Shown here one piece after another: positions 37,947 through 49,649 of a DNA stretch of 64,000 nt (the stretch's first letter is position 1; every line of letters begins with the position of its first letter). The DNA comes from Populus alba. Its lineage: Eukaryota; Streptophyta; Magnoliopsida; Malpighiales; Salicaceae. Under the pieces are notes generated by a model. It was not told where the DNA came from and made no database searches. It saw nothing but the letters and a program-made list of their open reading frames with translations. The DNA lies in the NCBI RefSeq assembly GCF_005239225.2, contig NC_133299.1:14309154-14373153 (forward strand), read 5' to 3'. Position numbers and translations under genes: made by a program.

Positions 37947-40934
37947 TCAACTTCTACGCAGGCGAGTCTTCAAGTTTTGACCTTTGTATTGCCACCTCGC
38001 CAAATAATTCTTCACTAGCCATTCATACTTCCTTGTGTTCATAGCGCATCCAAGAATCACTCCAATTACCAATCCACTTGCATAACCTATCACCACCACC
38101 TTCCAACCAAATTCAAGTGGATATCCCGAGCCCTCATCTTCGTTAGCTGTTGGCGGCGAGTCCTCGACATTATTTCCACATTCTTTTGACAAGGGCTCCC
38201 CACACAATCCTGGATTCGCATCAAATGAAGTGTTGTCAAATGCTCCGAATTGATTTCCTCGTGGTATCGGACCTGAGAGAAGATTGTGAGACACATTAAA
38301 GACCTCGAGGAAGGTGAGCTGTGCAAGTTGGACAGGAATCTCTCCCGAGAGTTTGTTCTGAGAAAGGTCCAAAGATTCAATCTCTTTCAAGTTGGACAAG
38401 GATGAAGGGATGCCACCCCTGAGAAAGTTGTTGGAGAGATTGAGCAAATGAAGTGCTTTGAGATCTCCGAGGACCTCTGGGATTCCTCCTTCAAAACCAT
38501 TACTTGAGAAATCGATAGCAGTGAGACTATCTTGGATCTTCTCATATAGTCTCATCACACCTTTGTTTGTCATTGTCATTGAGAATTGAAATTGAATTGT
38601 GATTAAAAATTCATATATTATGAAACTTGTGTTTACTTGCATGTAAATCAAGTGTTCCTTGTGGACTGTTTTCATGGCTGTCCAATTTCGGAAATATTCA
38701 AGTGGCAACTTACCCTTAAAACTGTTGTTGGAGAGGTCAACAATCTGTAACCTCGGAAATTCAACGTTGGTTTTAGGTTTCCCAATCACACCATGGAGCC
38801 CATTAGATCTCAATATCAGAACCCTCAAATGAGGAAGAGCACCCAACCAAGAAGGAAAGACATCATTTATGTTATTTTGTTCAAGATTGAGAATCTCTAG
38901 CTCGGTGCAATTGGCTAATGATTTTGGTATCTTCCCCTCCAGTTTGTTTTGACTGAAATCAACGACACTCAATGAGCAGCCACTTGTGAATGTGTCAGGA
39001 ATATCACCGCTGAAACTATTGTTGCGCAGATTCAGAACTGAAGCAGTCCTGCTTTTATAGCCCAAGCACGGCGGAAGTTTGCCGCTCAAATTGTTATTTG
39101 ACAATTCAAGGAAAGCAAGCGAAGTCAGATCGCAAATAACTTTTGGTATTTCTCCGGTTAATTTGTTGTTCCAGACTTTATATTCGAAGATTGTTGGTGG
39201 TGGAATTGGAAGGGATCCTTGGAGCTTGTTCGAATAAAGTTGCAGTGAGCGTAGATTCTTCCATGGAAGAACGACGTCAAAGGATTGCTCAAATCCAGTC
39301 AGAAGGTTGCCAGTCAGACATAGAAACTCAAGTGTTATGGTACTCATGTTCATAAACCATTTGGGTATGTGTCCCTCCAGTTTGTCATCGGCAAGCTCTA
39401 AAATCTCCAAATGGTTTTGATCACGCAAGAAACTGGGGAATTCACCTAGATTGCATCCACTCAACGTCAAGAGTTTAAGTTTTGGCTGAGGAATGGTAGC
39501 ATTGTTGCTATTAAGCAGAGACAAATTGGAATACGATAACTGGAGTGAAACAAGGTTTCTGAACTTAAGAAGAAGGTTCAAATCCAAAGTACCACTAAAG
39601 AAACTATCTCCTAGGTCAAGTTCTTCAAGATTTTGAAGCCTATAAATAGATTCAGGAATCGGACCGTGCAGTTTGTTGTCACCAAGGTATAGTGAGATTA
39701 ATTGGGTATGGTTTCCTATCCAAGATGGAATTTGACCAGTTAATTTATTTCCTCGAAGCGCCAAGATGGTGAGCTGAGTCAAGTTTCTAAGAGAGGATGG
39801 AATGTTACCATATGAATTGGTGTCTTGCAAGTCTACATAATTGAGATTGGTTAGATTACCAAGCCAATCTATAGTACCAGAACTGAAATTGTTGAAAGAA
39901 AGCCTCAGATAAGAAACTTGGAGAAGGTTGACAAATGTGGAAGGGATTTTCCCAGAGAAAGTGTTCTGAGAAAGGTTTAGATAGTTCAGTTTCGTAAGAT
40001 TACCAAGTGAAGATGGTATCACCCCTGAAAAATAACATCCTGCCACATCAAATACTTTCAATGATTTGAGGTTCCCAAGGGACCCCGGTAGCTGACCTGA
40101 GAAATTCGTCACTGCAAGAACCAATAATTCAATCTGGCTGCCCGATTGAAATTCTGGCAAATATCCAGTGAGATATGGATTATACGGGATATAAAGAAAG
40201 TGAAGGTTGGGTAATTGGAAAATTCCCACGGGGAACTCTCCTTGCAATCCACAACCTTCGAGAAACAGAGATGACAGAGAGGATAAATTTGCCATGATTT
40301 GAGGTACCTTGGATGATATTTCCACTCCGCTGAGATGGAGCACCTCCAAGTTGGTTAATGCTTCAACTAAATGTTGCAGACCAGGCTTTTGGAGCTTCAA
40401 AGAATTCCATCCCAGATCAAGGGAAACCAACTTGGAAAGCTCTAAGATCTCTGCTGGAATTTGACCCGAGAAGCCAGACATTGAGAGATTTAGATCAAAC
40501 AGCCTTGAGAGATTTCGAATCTCAGAAGGGATTTTGGAGTGGTTGAAGTCGTTGTCAGAAAGATTCAGCCTTCTGAGCTGAACAAGGTGGAAGAGGCTGC
40601 TATTGGAGTCGATGGAGCCATAAAGGCAGCTGCTACTGAGGTCAAGGCCGATCACATGACCAGAGTCTCCGTCACATTCAACACCATCCCATGAGCAGCA
40701 ATCACCGGTTTCTCCATCAACTTTCCATGATGCAACCTTAGGATAAGCAGAAGGATCAGAAGAAGCGGACTCATTAATGACAAGGCTTTCCTTGAGCTGC
40801 AACAAGGCATGACTCTCCTCATCATGGCATAGAGGCTGCATGGAAGGAGAAGAAGAAGCAGCTCTAAGATGAAACAAAGACAGCAAAAAGAGCAAAAGCA
40901 TCCGCATGGTTAAGAAACACACAGGTGATGCCAT
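37947..40934 (-). CDS. Leucine-rich-repeat receptor-like protein (Cf-9 / RLP12 class)
   Basis: This is a single-exon gene of 995 codons. It has a signal peptide (hydrophobic LLLFLLSLFHL, residues about 10-25), an LRR N-terminal cap with two Cys pairs (GDCCSWDGVEC), and about 28-30 extracellular LRRs with N-glycosylation sites. A non-LRR island near residues 745-790 (AMKTVHKEHLIYMQVNTS region) is followed by four LRRs (LTAIDFSSNGFEGGIPEVLG onward). A juxtamembrane acidic stretch leads to a membrane helix with GxxxG spacing (VVVIGYASGLVIGVILG) and a short basic tail (KTRLRRS). There is no kinase, so such proteins signal with SOBIR1/BAK1-type partners at the plasma membrane in pathogen recognition or development. 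The frame is intact, and a TATA-like box lies about 60-70 bp upstream of the ATG. Confidence 0.93.
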   Translation of the reverse strand: MASPVCFLTMRMLLLFLLSLFHLRAASSSPSMQPLCHDEESHALLQLKESLVINESASSDPSAYPKVASWKVDGETGDCCSWDGVECDGDSGHVIGLDLSSSCLYGSIDSNSSLFHLVQLRRLNLSDNDFNHSKIPSEIRNLSRLFDLNLSMSGFSGQIPAEILELSKLVSLDLGWNSLKLQKPGLQHLVEALTNLEVLHLSGVEISSKVPQIMANLSSLSSLFLEGCGLQGEFPVGIFQLPNLHFLYIPYNPYLTGYLPEFQSGSQIELLVLAVTNFSGQLPGSLGNLKSLKVFDVAGCYFSGVIPSSLGNLTKLNYLNLSQNTFSGKIPSTFVNLLQVSYLRLSFNNFSSGTIDWLGNLTNLNYVDLQDTNSYGNIPSSLRNLTQLTILALRGNKLTGQIPSWIGNHTQLISLYLGDNKLHGPIPESIYRLQNLEELDLGDSFFSGTLDLNLLLKFRNLVSLQLSYSNLSLLNSNNATIPQPKLKLLTLSGCNLGEFPSFLRDQNHLEILELADDKLEGHIPKWFMNMSTITLEFLCLTGNLLTGFEQSFDVVLPWKNLRSLQLYSNKLQGSLPIPPPTIFEYKVWNNKLTGEIPKVICDLTSLAFLELSNNNLSGKLPPCLGYKSRTASVLNLRNNSFSGDIPDTFTSGCSLSVVDFSQNKLEGKIPKSLANCTELEILNLEQNNINDVFPSWLGALPHLRVLILRSNGLHGVIGKPKTNVEFPRLQIVDLSNNSFKGKLPLEYFRNWTAMKTVHKEHLIYMQVNTSFIIYEFLITIQFQFSMTMTNKGVMRLYEKIQDSLTAIDFSSNGFEGGIPEVLGDLKALHLLNLSNNFLRGGIPSSLSNLKEIESLDLSQNKLSGEIPVQLAQLTFLEVFNVSHNLLSGPIPRGNQFGAFDNTSFDANPGLCGEPLSKECGNNVEDSPPTANEDEGSGYPLEFGWKVVVIGYASGLVIGVILGCAMNTRKYEWLVKNYLARWQYKGQNLKTRLRRS

Positions 40935-40993
40935 GTTTTTTTAGTAAAGAAACTCTTATCTTTTTTAATAAACAAATAAGAGAAATAAAGCAG

Positions 40994-41002
40994 TTTATAT
41001 AG
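40994..41002 (-). promoter_or_regulatory. Probable TATA box of the receptor-like-protein gene
   Basis: TTTATATAG on the plus strand reads CTATATAAA on the gene strand, 60-68 bp before the ATG. Confidence 0.5.
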
Positions 41003-42873
41003 ATAAAAATATTCACTCTGGTAGAAAAGTAAACAAAGTATTGTATTTTTCATTGATTTAATTGAAAACAATGGAGATTTTTCACTAATTATTTCTATTG
41101 GATCGAGCCATCAATCGATTATATATATTAAGTAGCTATTAATTTTTCCTCTATTTGATGGCATAACCGTTTGACTTTAACCAATTAACGAATAAAGGGA
41201 TTTTTAAGGAAAAATTATCTCCTCGATGATATAAAAAATAATAAGAATAAAAGTGTTTTTAATAAAAATTAAAAGGAAAGCTCTCAAAATATTATTTTTT
41301 TCAATAAAAATACAAAAGTAAAAGGCTTTTCTGCTACCCCACCCATTTCATAAATCATTCTACCTGGTTTAGTGCACATGAATAGTCTCCGTCTCCAAAG
41401 ACCATCTGTCAATTTCTTTCAAAGTTAAGTCTAAGTCTTCGTCTTGTTCCAATATTCCACTGCAATTGCCAAAGTTAATTGGCCCCACAACCATCTTATC
41501 ACTTTAATAATTCTTTAAGCAAGTGGATGAGAAGTTTCTTTCTTATCACTTTAATAATTCTTTAAGCAAGTGGTTGAGAAGTTTCCTTCTTGACATGGTT
41601 TCCTTCGTGTTCTCGCTTTTCTTTGGCTGAATAATCAATTAAAGGAAGGGGATATACAACACATAAGAGCACTGCAATAAAATACATGATTGTCACTGCA
41701 GCAGAATATAAACTTCGAAAAACCGACTGACAAATATATAGCAATTCAAACTGTTAAATATGACTTAAATGTAATGCTAATGGAAGAAATCTTCCAAGAT
41801 ATCTATAATTAGTCGCTAAGAATTTAGTGACAGAACACCACTACTCAAACATGCATCTGAATACCAATGTTTTCCCACTGCATCAACTTGCTCAGTTGGG
41901 GCCATATCAGAGCTGTGTTGGGTTTTTTTTTTGTAGTGCTTGAGTTAGATTTCATTTGCCTGCGTTTTGGGTGATAGGTTTGTTCTTAGGAGGTTTTGGA
42001 AAGATGGGTTCAGGTTCATGATTGAACTTGTAATGTAATTCAATGGATCCAGAAGTTAGAAGTAGATCACTTTTGAAGTTGTTAATGTAATTCAACTTCC
42101 ATTTTGAACATTGCCGAACCGTTGTAAATCCACCAGACTGATCTTTTTTCACTTCCTAAAACATTTGCTCCATCAAATCCAGCAAAGCAGAAATCACTGC
42201 AATTGTTACTACTGACAAAGCTCATGTTTCGCATTGACAAAAATTGACTCTGCAACCATAACTAAGAGATCTATGAGTTTTAATGAGTTTTCCATTATCC
42301 TAGATTGAATGGCACACATCATTTAATCAAGAGAGCCCCTTTTGAATTCAAATCTATTTATAGCAGCTTAACATTAGTAGGAGAAAGGCAGAGAATAGGT
42401 GGCCAGAAAATTCTCAGTTGACTTTTATAGTGCCAGAACACCAATTAATGTGACCAGAGTATGCTAAGCGTATTTCAGAAAACAGAGGATAAAATGCATC
42501 AAAATGCAGATGATGTTTCGTGTAAATTTGCCTACACATCCTTCAATCTATGTTTGAGGATTCATCATGCCATAACTGTTGGGGATTCCGACCGGTGATG
42601 TACCGATAATTGAGGATTCATCATGCAATAACAACCATGATTTTTAGCAATCTAGGTTTTTCGTTTTTATCTCAAATGTTCTATATCATTTTTAATACAA
42701 ATATATATTTTTATTTTTTGATTTTATCAAAATAATTTTAAAAAATGAGTAATAGGTTTTCATTTTATAAAAAATGTTTTCAATAGTAAATATTTCCTAT
42801 AATTTGTCAAAGAATTAAATCAAAATATTAATAAAAACTTAAATGAGCAAAAAGTTTTTATTTTTTACTAAAA

Positions 42874-42907
<34 letters not shown>
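41003..42907. other. Upstream region of the receptor-like-protein gene, duplicated elsewhere
   Basis: No gene is supported. From about 41670 to 42860 the sequence closely matches 60625-61600 (for example AAAACCGACTGACAAATATA and GCTAAGAATTTAGTGACAG). 41430-41490 matches 56605-56660. A TTA microsatellite (about 42873-42908) sits where the other copy has an ATTAGT repeat. Confidence 0.65.
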
Positions 42908-42909
<2 letters not shown>

Positions 42910-42954
42910 TACCACCACCGCTACTATTATTATATAATCAAAATATTTTCTGTA

Positions 42955-43128
42955 AATGCCATATTCACCGACGGATACAGTCCTTCGATAGTTCACCGAG
43001 AGTTAAAAAATATTTACTTTATATGCCACTATCACCGACAAAATATTTTCGTTGGTATATTTCAAGCAGGAATAATTTTCAATGTTGTAATCTCAGGTCT
43101 GTCAGTAAAACTATTAAATGTTGTAGTG
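42955..43128. mobile_element. Probable remnant of a CACTA-type transposon end
   Basis: It contains CACCGACGGAT, TCACCGACAAAATATTTTCG and similar degenerate copies of the CCGACGG motif that fills the ends of the CACTA element at 47254-56473. It ends in GTTGTAGTG, the reverse of a CACTACAAC terminus. The left boundary is not clear. Confidence 0.4.
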
Positions 43129-43742
43129 TATTCCAATGTTGTAATCCCTACGAGAGGAAAGGCCGGCTAACGCACAACCTAAGCTTATTCTCAACTTTAG
43201 TTATCATATAGGGTATTTAATGTTGAATTATATTTTTATTATTTGTAAATGATTTTATATCATGTATTTAGAAATAAAAATACATCAAGTGCCTAACGTA
43301 CGTAAAAAACCATTTAATACTTGATATGGTAATACTATAGGGCAAATGATTTTAGCAAGTACACTGCAAGAAGTGGATGCGAAAGTAGAGCAATCGATTT
43401 GGAAACTTAAATGCATACCGAGCATCGTTCCTCGGCACAAGAACAGGGTTACACTACAAAGCTTATTTCGAAGAAGGGCTAACCTGATTTATCAACATTG
43501 CAATCTTCCTCTGCCTCGCCGACCATCTCACAGTAACAACGTTATACAAATCGCAGTGCATTGTACTAAGGGTTTCGGATGAAATTCCTGGTTTTTTATA
43601 TTTTTTTCCAATTTATTATATTTATAGTCTTAGATTAAATTTCTTTTCTTCAAATTTTACTCTTTTTTATATGGTTTCTATTCTTTTAAATATGATCTAT
43701 AAGGGATAAATCATTGAATTGAGTGGTATTTTTGCTTTTTAG

Positions 43743-43932
43743 ATATAGAAGAGGAAGAAGATGGAAGCAGAGTTGATAAATGCAGAGCTGGTGTTGCCAA
43801 CACACTTCAGTTTCAAGAGGATACAGATATATGAGAAATACCCAAAGGGACAACCAAGAGGCCGTTGGAAACACCTTAAGCAGATTCTTCAGGCTGAAAA
43901 TTATCAGAATTGCCCTCCTGATGAACCCAACT
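43743..43932 (+). pseudogene. INO80 complex subunit C-like first exon, isolated
   Basis: From ATG 43761 the frame reads MEAELINAELVLPTHFSFKR ... YEKYPKGQPRGRWKHLKQIL ... NCPPDEPN. I recognise this as the N-terminus of plant INO80 complex subunit C (IES6-like, YL1-C family, a chromatin-remodelling subunit). It ends at a GT splice donor (43933, TGTAAG) and is preceded by an AG (43741-43742) after a T-rich tract. I could not find the following exons (the YL1-C domain) in the next 3 kb. It may be an isolated exon, or a gene with a long intron or rearrangement. One codon appears to be missing in GRWKHLK relative to the family. Confidence 0.6.
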
Positions 43933-45880
43933 GTAAGCTCCTCTTTGAAGAACAACCTCCGCCATTTCCTAGCTTCTCTCTCTGTTTTTTTTTTTTTTTA
44001 CTTTAATTTGAAGTCTGGTTGTGATTTGTTTGATTTATAGTTGAAAAAATTATCCTTTGATGAATATTTGGTGGTCTCTAATTGAGAGAGAATCATCAGC
44101 TGTTAATGATAATCTGCATTTTATTCATTTCCTACTATTCAGCTAAGATACACCTGCTGTCATTGAACTTTTTGTGTATGGTTTGGCTGAGCTTAAGCTT
44201 TTCTACAGTCATATGTTCTTTAGCTTGTTCAGTGGAATTGAGGATTAAAGTTTCAAAATTTCCAGAATTAAATAGAGCACTGGTTTCTTTTACTTGACTT
44301 AATTGGCAATGGCATTTTTTTTGTTAGTTGCATGGTGAATCATATTTTGGTTTTGAATATCATGAACTTATTGGTTGTCCTATTGCCAGTTCAAATTTGG
44401 ACACTACAAACTATTGGTTGAGAAAAAAACAATTGAAGGCTAGATTTGTTTGGCTTCATCTAACCTAAATATAATCCTGTAGCTTGAAGGAGGCTTTCCG
44501 ATCAATTTGCATCGTCAAAGTACCTCATCAACTTTCTTTTAGAGTGAGAAGATTATTATGAGCTGTCCATCATTCTGCGTATTATGCATTGCCATAATTC
44601 GGTTGAGCTACTCCTTTAGTCGGTTGAGCTACACCGTCTCTTAATTTTTGATCTCATCACATATAATTTGGTTGAGCTTGAGCTTGTTTACATCTGTACA
44701 AGCTTATTGTCTTGATGAAATTGAGGATGGAGTTAGAGTTCTTACAGAACTCAAACTAAGAACTGGTTCCTGTTTCCTGCTTGGCAATGTTCTTTCATAT
44801 GTCAATTACATGTCACATCATATTTGTAAGCAATATTTCTGAGGATGAATTACATCCTAGTACTCTATTGCTTGTTAGAAATGTGAATAATGGAAGTTAG
44901 TGGGTGGGGAAAAATTCAAAGATAAATTTGTTTGACCAGATTTAACATGTAATCTTGCAACTTTGATGAAGCAAATGTGCTTGGTGCGCATCTTTGAAGG
45001 TGACATGTGATGTCCTACAACTGGATTCCAAATACATCTGCTTTTGTTTAGCTGGAAGAAGCCATGATGCTGAAGTTTAGATTGTTCAGGATCGAGCATG
45101 GTGCTCAAGATTGAAAATACCATCATGCATTGTGCCAAACACAGGTCCTTTTTTATTTGCTTCAATGTAGTGGAAATTCAATAGTGCATAATCAAATTCA
45201 AGTAGGTCTTCTTAATGGTCCTTTCAGCAACTTAGTATTGCCCCAGGGGAAATCACTTACAAAAATTTAAGTTTCATCCAACAGTAAAATTTTTTATTAT
45301 TATAGTTTTAAGAAGCTAATAAATCTTGATTGTTCTATATCTTTTATCAGATCTAGATCTATTCTACTAGCCCATAAATAGATTTTTTCCAGTTTTTGAA
45401 TGCGCAAGGGTAGAACTGTATTTTTTTTATCACTATGGTGGTTTTGATTGGTTAGGTTGACAGGGTCAGAGGATTTTATTTTATTTTATTTTTCAAAATT
45501 TATTTTATGTGGGGCAGTAGATGTTCTTGGTGGATAGGTTGATGGGGTTTAAAATCTTAAAATCATCCTCCTAATTAGGTCACTCTAGGTCCATGCATCT
45601 ATAATTTCTAACATTTAATAGAATAACCTGGATTATTAATAATTCATTGTGAAGAAAACCAAATTTGATTGAAAACAATGGGGACTTTTCATTGATGTAT
45701 CAATTAATTTTTTTCAGTGTGCAAAGAATGTAAATATTTTTTTTAAAGAAAAAAAAAAGCAAAATTACTATTATTATTATTCCTGGTACTGGAAAAGTAA
45801 TTTTCCCACCTCCAAGTCTCCATCTTCAATGGCCTTTTGCACTACTTTCAATTTCATTCAAAGTCCAACTAAGCAAGATG

Positions 45881-45935
<55 letters not shown>

Positions 45936-46960
45936 CACAAAGACTTTATGCTTGACAACCAATTTCATTCAAATTTTAAGTTGTTATCTTCAAGGGTGGA
46001 GTTAGGAATTTTTCCTACACTGAGCTATTAAATAAATATATAAATTTTTGTTATGATCAATTATTACCTTGTGTATATAAATTTTTTAAAATTAACAGTA
46101 AAGTTTTAATTCAAATACACTATCCAAAATATTAAAAATTAAATTTGAAAATACATAAAATTAAAGTGAAAGTAAAAATAAACTCACTATTAAAATTACA
46201 TCCTTTGATGTTTTGTGGAATATAATTCATCTATAATCGAATCTGAATCAATATTGTAACAACCTCTCAACCGAGATAAAATAACAATATCATGACAACT
46301 GCAAAATAAAGTAATTAAATTTTTTTCCTCTCTCAATTTCTCTTTCCTTCACTTGATTCTTCCTTAGATTAATGCTTTATAAGTTGGACTTTATAAATTT
46401 ATAAGGTTATTCTCTCACTTTTCTTTTTTTTTTCTTGGCTTTTTTTTGTTTTCCCCTTACTTTTCTCTCTCTCTCTCTAGCCTTTTTTTTTTCTTTTTCT
46501 ATTATGCTTCTGCCCAGTTGGCAACATATAAAAGCAAGGAAGAGTTGATTTGTTTTATTGTTTAATGGCAAATAACCATTTTACCGTTAATGAGTTGTTT
46601 TGCTTTTATTTGACGGTTTTTTTTTTTTGTTAGCACTACCAAACCCCGTTCATCCTAAAATTTTAACCAAATTTTATTCAATATATTTTAAGATCCCTCA
46701 TAAAATTTAAGCTCAATCTGATGGTCAGATTGAAAATTACGTCCAATAACATAAAACTAGTCAAATTGTGATTTTTCATCAAATTTTTGAATTTCTTCAA
46801 AAATTTTGAAATTTTAACCCAAGCTAAAATATCATATTATAAGGTTTCCCGTAAATTTTTAGAATTTTTTAAAATCTCAATTGAGAATTATAAATTTTTT
46901 TTATACATAAAACTACTAAAAACATATTAATAAAATCTTAACATGAAAGCTCATCCAAAT
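43933..46960. other. Spacer without recognisable genes
   Basis: I see no supported gene in this 3-kb stretch. It includes an (AT)n microsatellite at 45882-45931. The motif GATTGAAAACAATGGGGACT near 45670 recurs at 56950 and 41070, which suggests an old shared repeat or duplicated promoter sequence. Confidence 0.5.
45882..45931. repeat. (AT)n microsatellite
   Basis: About 25 uninterrupted AT dinucleotides. Confidence 0.95.
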
Positions 46961-46962
46961 CT

Positions 46963-47253
46963 TTAACATGCCTTCAACACTGGTTGTAGTGCTATCAAAT
47001 GGTGCATTTTGTGCACTATCAAATGGTGCATTTTGTGCAGGCTGCCGTATAATATCGGCCAGGCTGCCGTATAATATCGGCCAGGTAATCGGTCTCCAGA
47101 GATCAAAACATACATGGTTTGGCGAGGTCCTAACATGATGAGTGAGGTGGTAAAAGGCTTGAAATAGGAGGCATCATCACCAACAATTGTGAACATATGA
47201 CTGGCTATGGCGAAGAAAAGTAACTGAGTGGCTACAACATTGATGACTCGGAA
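46963..47253 (-). pseudogene. Laccase exon fragment with two short tandem duplications
   Basis: The minus strand reads FRVINVVATQLLFFAIASH, then FTIVGDDASYFKPFTTSLIM, LGPRQTMYVLISGD and LPGRYYTAA, which matches the second cupredoxin region of plant laccases (multicopper oxidases, lignin and phenol oxidation). Two direct duplications disturb it: 24 bp (46992-47015 and 47016-47039) and 22 bp (47040-47061 and 47062-47083). The frame shifts between them. Its upstream edge coincides with the CACTA insertion at 47251-47254, and no laccase sequence is recognisable on the far side (after 56473). Confidence 0.8.
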
Positions 47254-47270
47254 CACTATAAGATTTCACA

Positions 47271-47710
47271 GTTTTACCGACGAAAATATTCCGTCGGTGT
47301 ATGATAGCACGTTCGTCGGTAAATTATTTACCGACTATATTACCGACGGAATACGCCTGTCGGAATACCTTTTGTCGGTGATTCCACATTCCGTCGCTAT
47401 ATCGGTCGGTAATACAAAAAAAACATTTACCGACGGTTTTACCGACGGACCGTGCGCGCCAAAAAAAAAAAAGTTTCCCACTTGGAATATACCGACGGAA
47501 AATATTCCGTCAGTGTTATGTAAATACCGACGGACTACCTCCGTCGGCAAAAGTGTCGGTGATATTTCATACCGACCGAATAAATCCATCTGTAAATTCA
47601 TCGGTATTTTTTTACCGACGGATTATTTCCGTCGGTGAATATGTCGGTGATGGGATGGAATACCGTAGACACTGTCCAATGCTGACGGATTTATTTCGTC
47701 GGTAAATCCC
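47271..47710. repeat. Left subterminal repeat region of the CACTA element
   Basis: About 20 copies of TACCGACGG or its complement CCGTCGGTA occur in both orientations, often paired as short inverted repeats. In the En/Spm family such motifs bind the TNPA protein. Confidence 0.85.
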
Positions 47711-47870
47711 TGTGTAATTTTTTTTTTTAATTATTTAGAAAAAAATAATATAAATTAATGGTAATACAAACCAATTATGCAAATAAAATTTATATTAAGC
47801 AACAAAAACTCAAAGTTAAATAATATTCATTACAAAATGAATGTGTTTAAAAAAAAACAATTAATATAAA

Positions 47871-47905
47871 GGTGGAGGAGGAGGAGGAGGAGGAGGAGGA
47901 GGAGG
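47871..47905. repeat. (GGA)n microsatellite
   Basis: About eleven GGA units just 3' of tnpA. Confidence 0.9.
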
Positions 47906-47920
47906 GTGGGGGTTAGGCAG

Positions 47921-49609
47921 TCAAAAAGGATTAGGCGCACATGTTCCACCTTGTGTCATGTTCATGACCATTTGACGAAGCTCTTCATAGGCCGCTCTTT
48001 GTTGTTCAGACTCTGCTCTGCGTTGTTCGTTCGCCAATCTGTGTTGTTCGTTCGCCAATCTTTGCTCTTATTTGAGTTATGTGTACGCCTTTGATAGGTG
48101 GTCGCACCTTTGCTGCAAGGCCACAAACTCCTTAGATTGGGAGCTCGATACAGATTGGGAGCTCCCAACGGTTGAAGCAGTACCGGTCGACCGCAAGTTG
48201 GCGGCGGTAGTGTTGGAGAGCCCGTAAACCCAATTTTTATCGGGTCCACCTGACGATCCAGCCTCCATCCACAAATCCGGATCGAATTCCGGAAGGGTCG
48301 AAGGATCGTCCCCGTATCTCTCCCTTAACCGATTATTATAGGTCTCCTGAAAAAAAAAAAATAATCATATTCAATTCAATAAACATGATAATAACTTATA
48401 AAATAAAATGGTTGAACAAACATACCACAAACTGTTGAGCACGGTTGTCAACGAACTGTTGCGTCCCCTTTTGGCGGTCATGACTCCGCACGTGCGTCTC
48501 CACAAACAGCTCCATAGGGCTCGGCTCACGTCCAAGAGACGTAGCCTATATATAATGAAAAAAATGTATTAACAACAAATTAATTGAACGATATATTTCA
48601 TTTAAATTAATCTTATCATCCGTTTCGCATGTGCAGCAAACGGAACGGAGCCGCCGGTGTGCGTTGTAACCGAGCCATGAATTGGCCGATTCCGGTTGCC
48701 GGCACCGGACTGTGAGCGTCGAGTGAACCGCTCAGGCGTCACGTGCGGAAGATAGTGCGGCCATATATCTTCCGGGATGTATATTGGTTTGAAATCCCTC
48801 CAAACCGAAACATCGTTCCAGCCTTGGAACCCCTTATCCCTCGCTGTTTTTTTTGCTTTTTTCTGGGTGTCATACCAAAAATCACGCAACCTAATTCACG
48901 CACAAAAAAATTACATTTCGAAACAGAAATAATTATGTAAAAAAAAGTCATATTGTTTTCGATGTTACCTAATTGCCGCGTGATTTTCCCACACCCTCCT
49001 CACAACAGTGTCATGTTCATCGTCCCAGCAGAATCGATGTTGTATATAAAAAAAATAATTTTTTAAAATGTTAATAATTTATTTACAATTATAAGTTGAA
49101 TTTATTAGAAATAAGCTGAAAATTATATATTAACACGAACCTCAAATCTACGAAACCATGCATTGATTTGAGGCATCCATTCAGGATGTCTGGATATCTG
49201 ACTCCATTGAAACAATGGAATCTCCATCGACGCTTTAAACGCCGATGATATTACTCGGGCGGCCTCAATGTTTGTGAACCTGAAAAGAAATGAAATTAAT
49301 TTGTGATTACTTCATAAATTATGTTTTAAATTTGTTTTTTTTTATATAAAAAAAACTAAAACCTTAACAAACTTACATTGAAAGATCGTCCTTCCACTGT
49401 GCCTCGAACTGGCGGGTAAATTGATTCCGCTTTGAAGGCACGCCGCGTCTGCGATGTGAAACATCGCTGGAAGAGGCAGCATCGGTTGACGGCGCAGGTG
49501 GTGTAGGTGCCTCTTCTTGAGAGGCACCTAAGGAAACATCATCATCGCTGCTAGACGAACTTGATTCGATTGGACATGAACGACCAGCTCTGGTTTTCAT
49601 TTTGCGCAT
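47921..49609 (-). pseudogene. CACTA tnpA-like gene (Transposase_24 / Ptta-En-Spm)
   Basis: Several exons run from MRKMKTRAGRSCPIESSSSS (49609) to NMTQGGTCAPNPF and a stop at 47921. Middle exons read WSQISRHPEWMPQINAWFRR (about 49280-49140), FWYDTQKKAKKTARDKGFQG and FTRRSQSGAGNRNR ... HTGGSVPFAAHAKR (about 48890-48600), which are typical of the Ptta/En/Spm transposase family. A glutamine-rich C-terminal coiled coil (QRLANEQHRLANEQRRAESE) follows. Two TAA stops at 48068-48070 and 48077-48079 lie where Gln (CAA) is expected. Intron boundaries are inferred from frame jumps. The protein would bind the subterminal motifs. Confidence 0.75.
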
Positions 49610-49649
49610 CTAAACAATTTTATATTAATAATTGTATAATAAAATTCAA

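Noticed and set aside
43346..43582. Plus-strand 78-codon ORF as a possible upstream exon
   Set aside because: I recognise no family and see no splice signals linking it to the exon at 43743.
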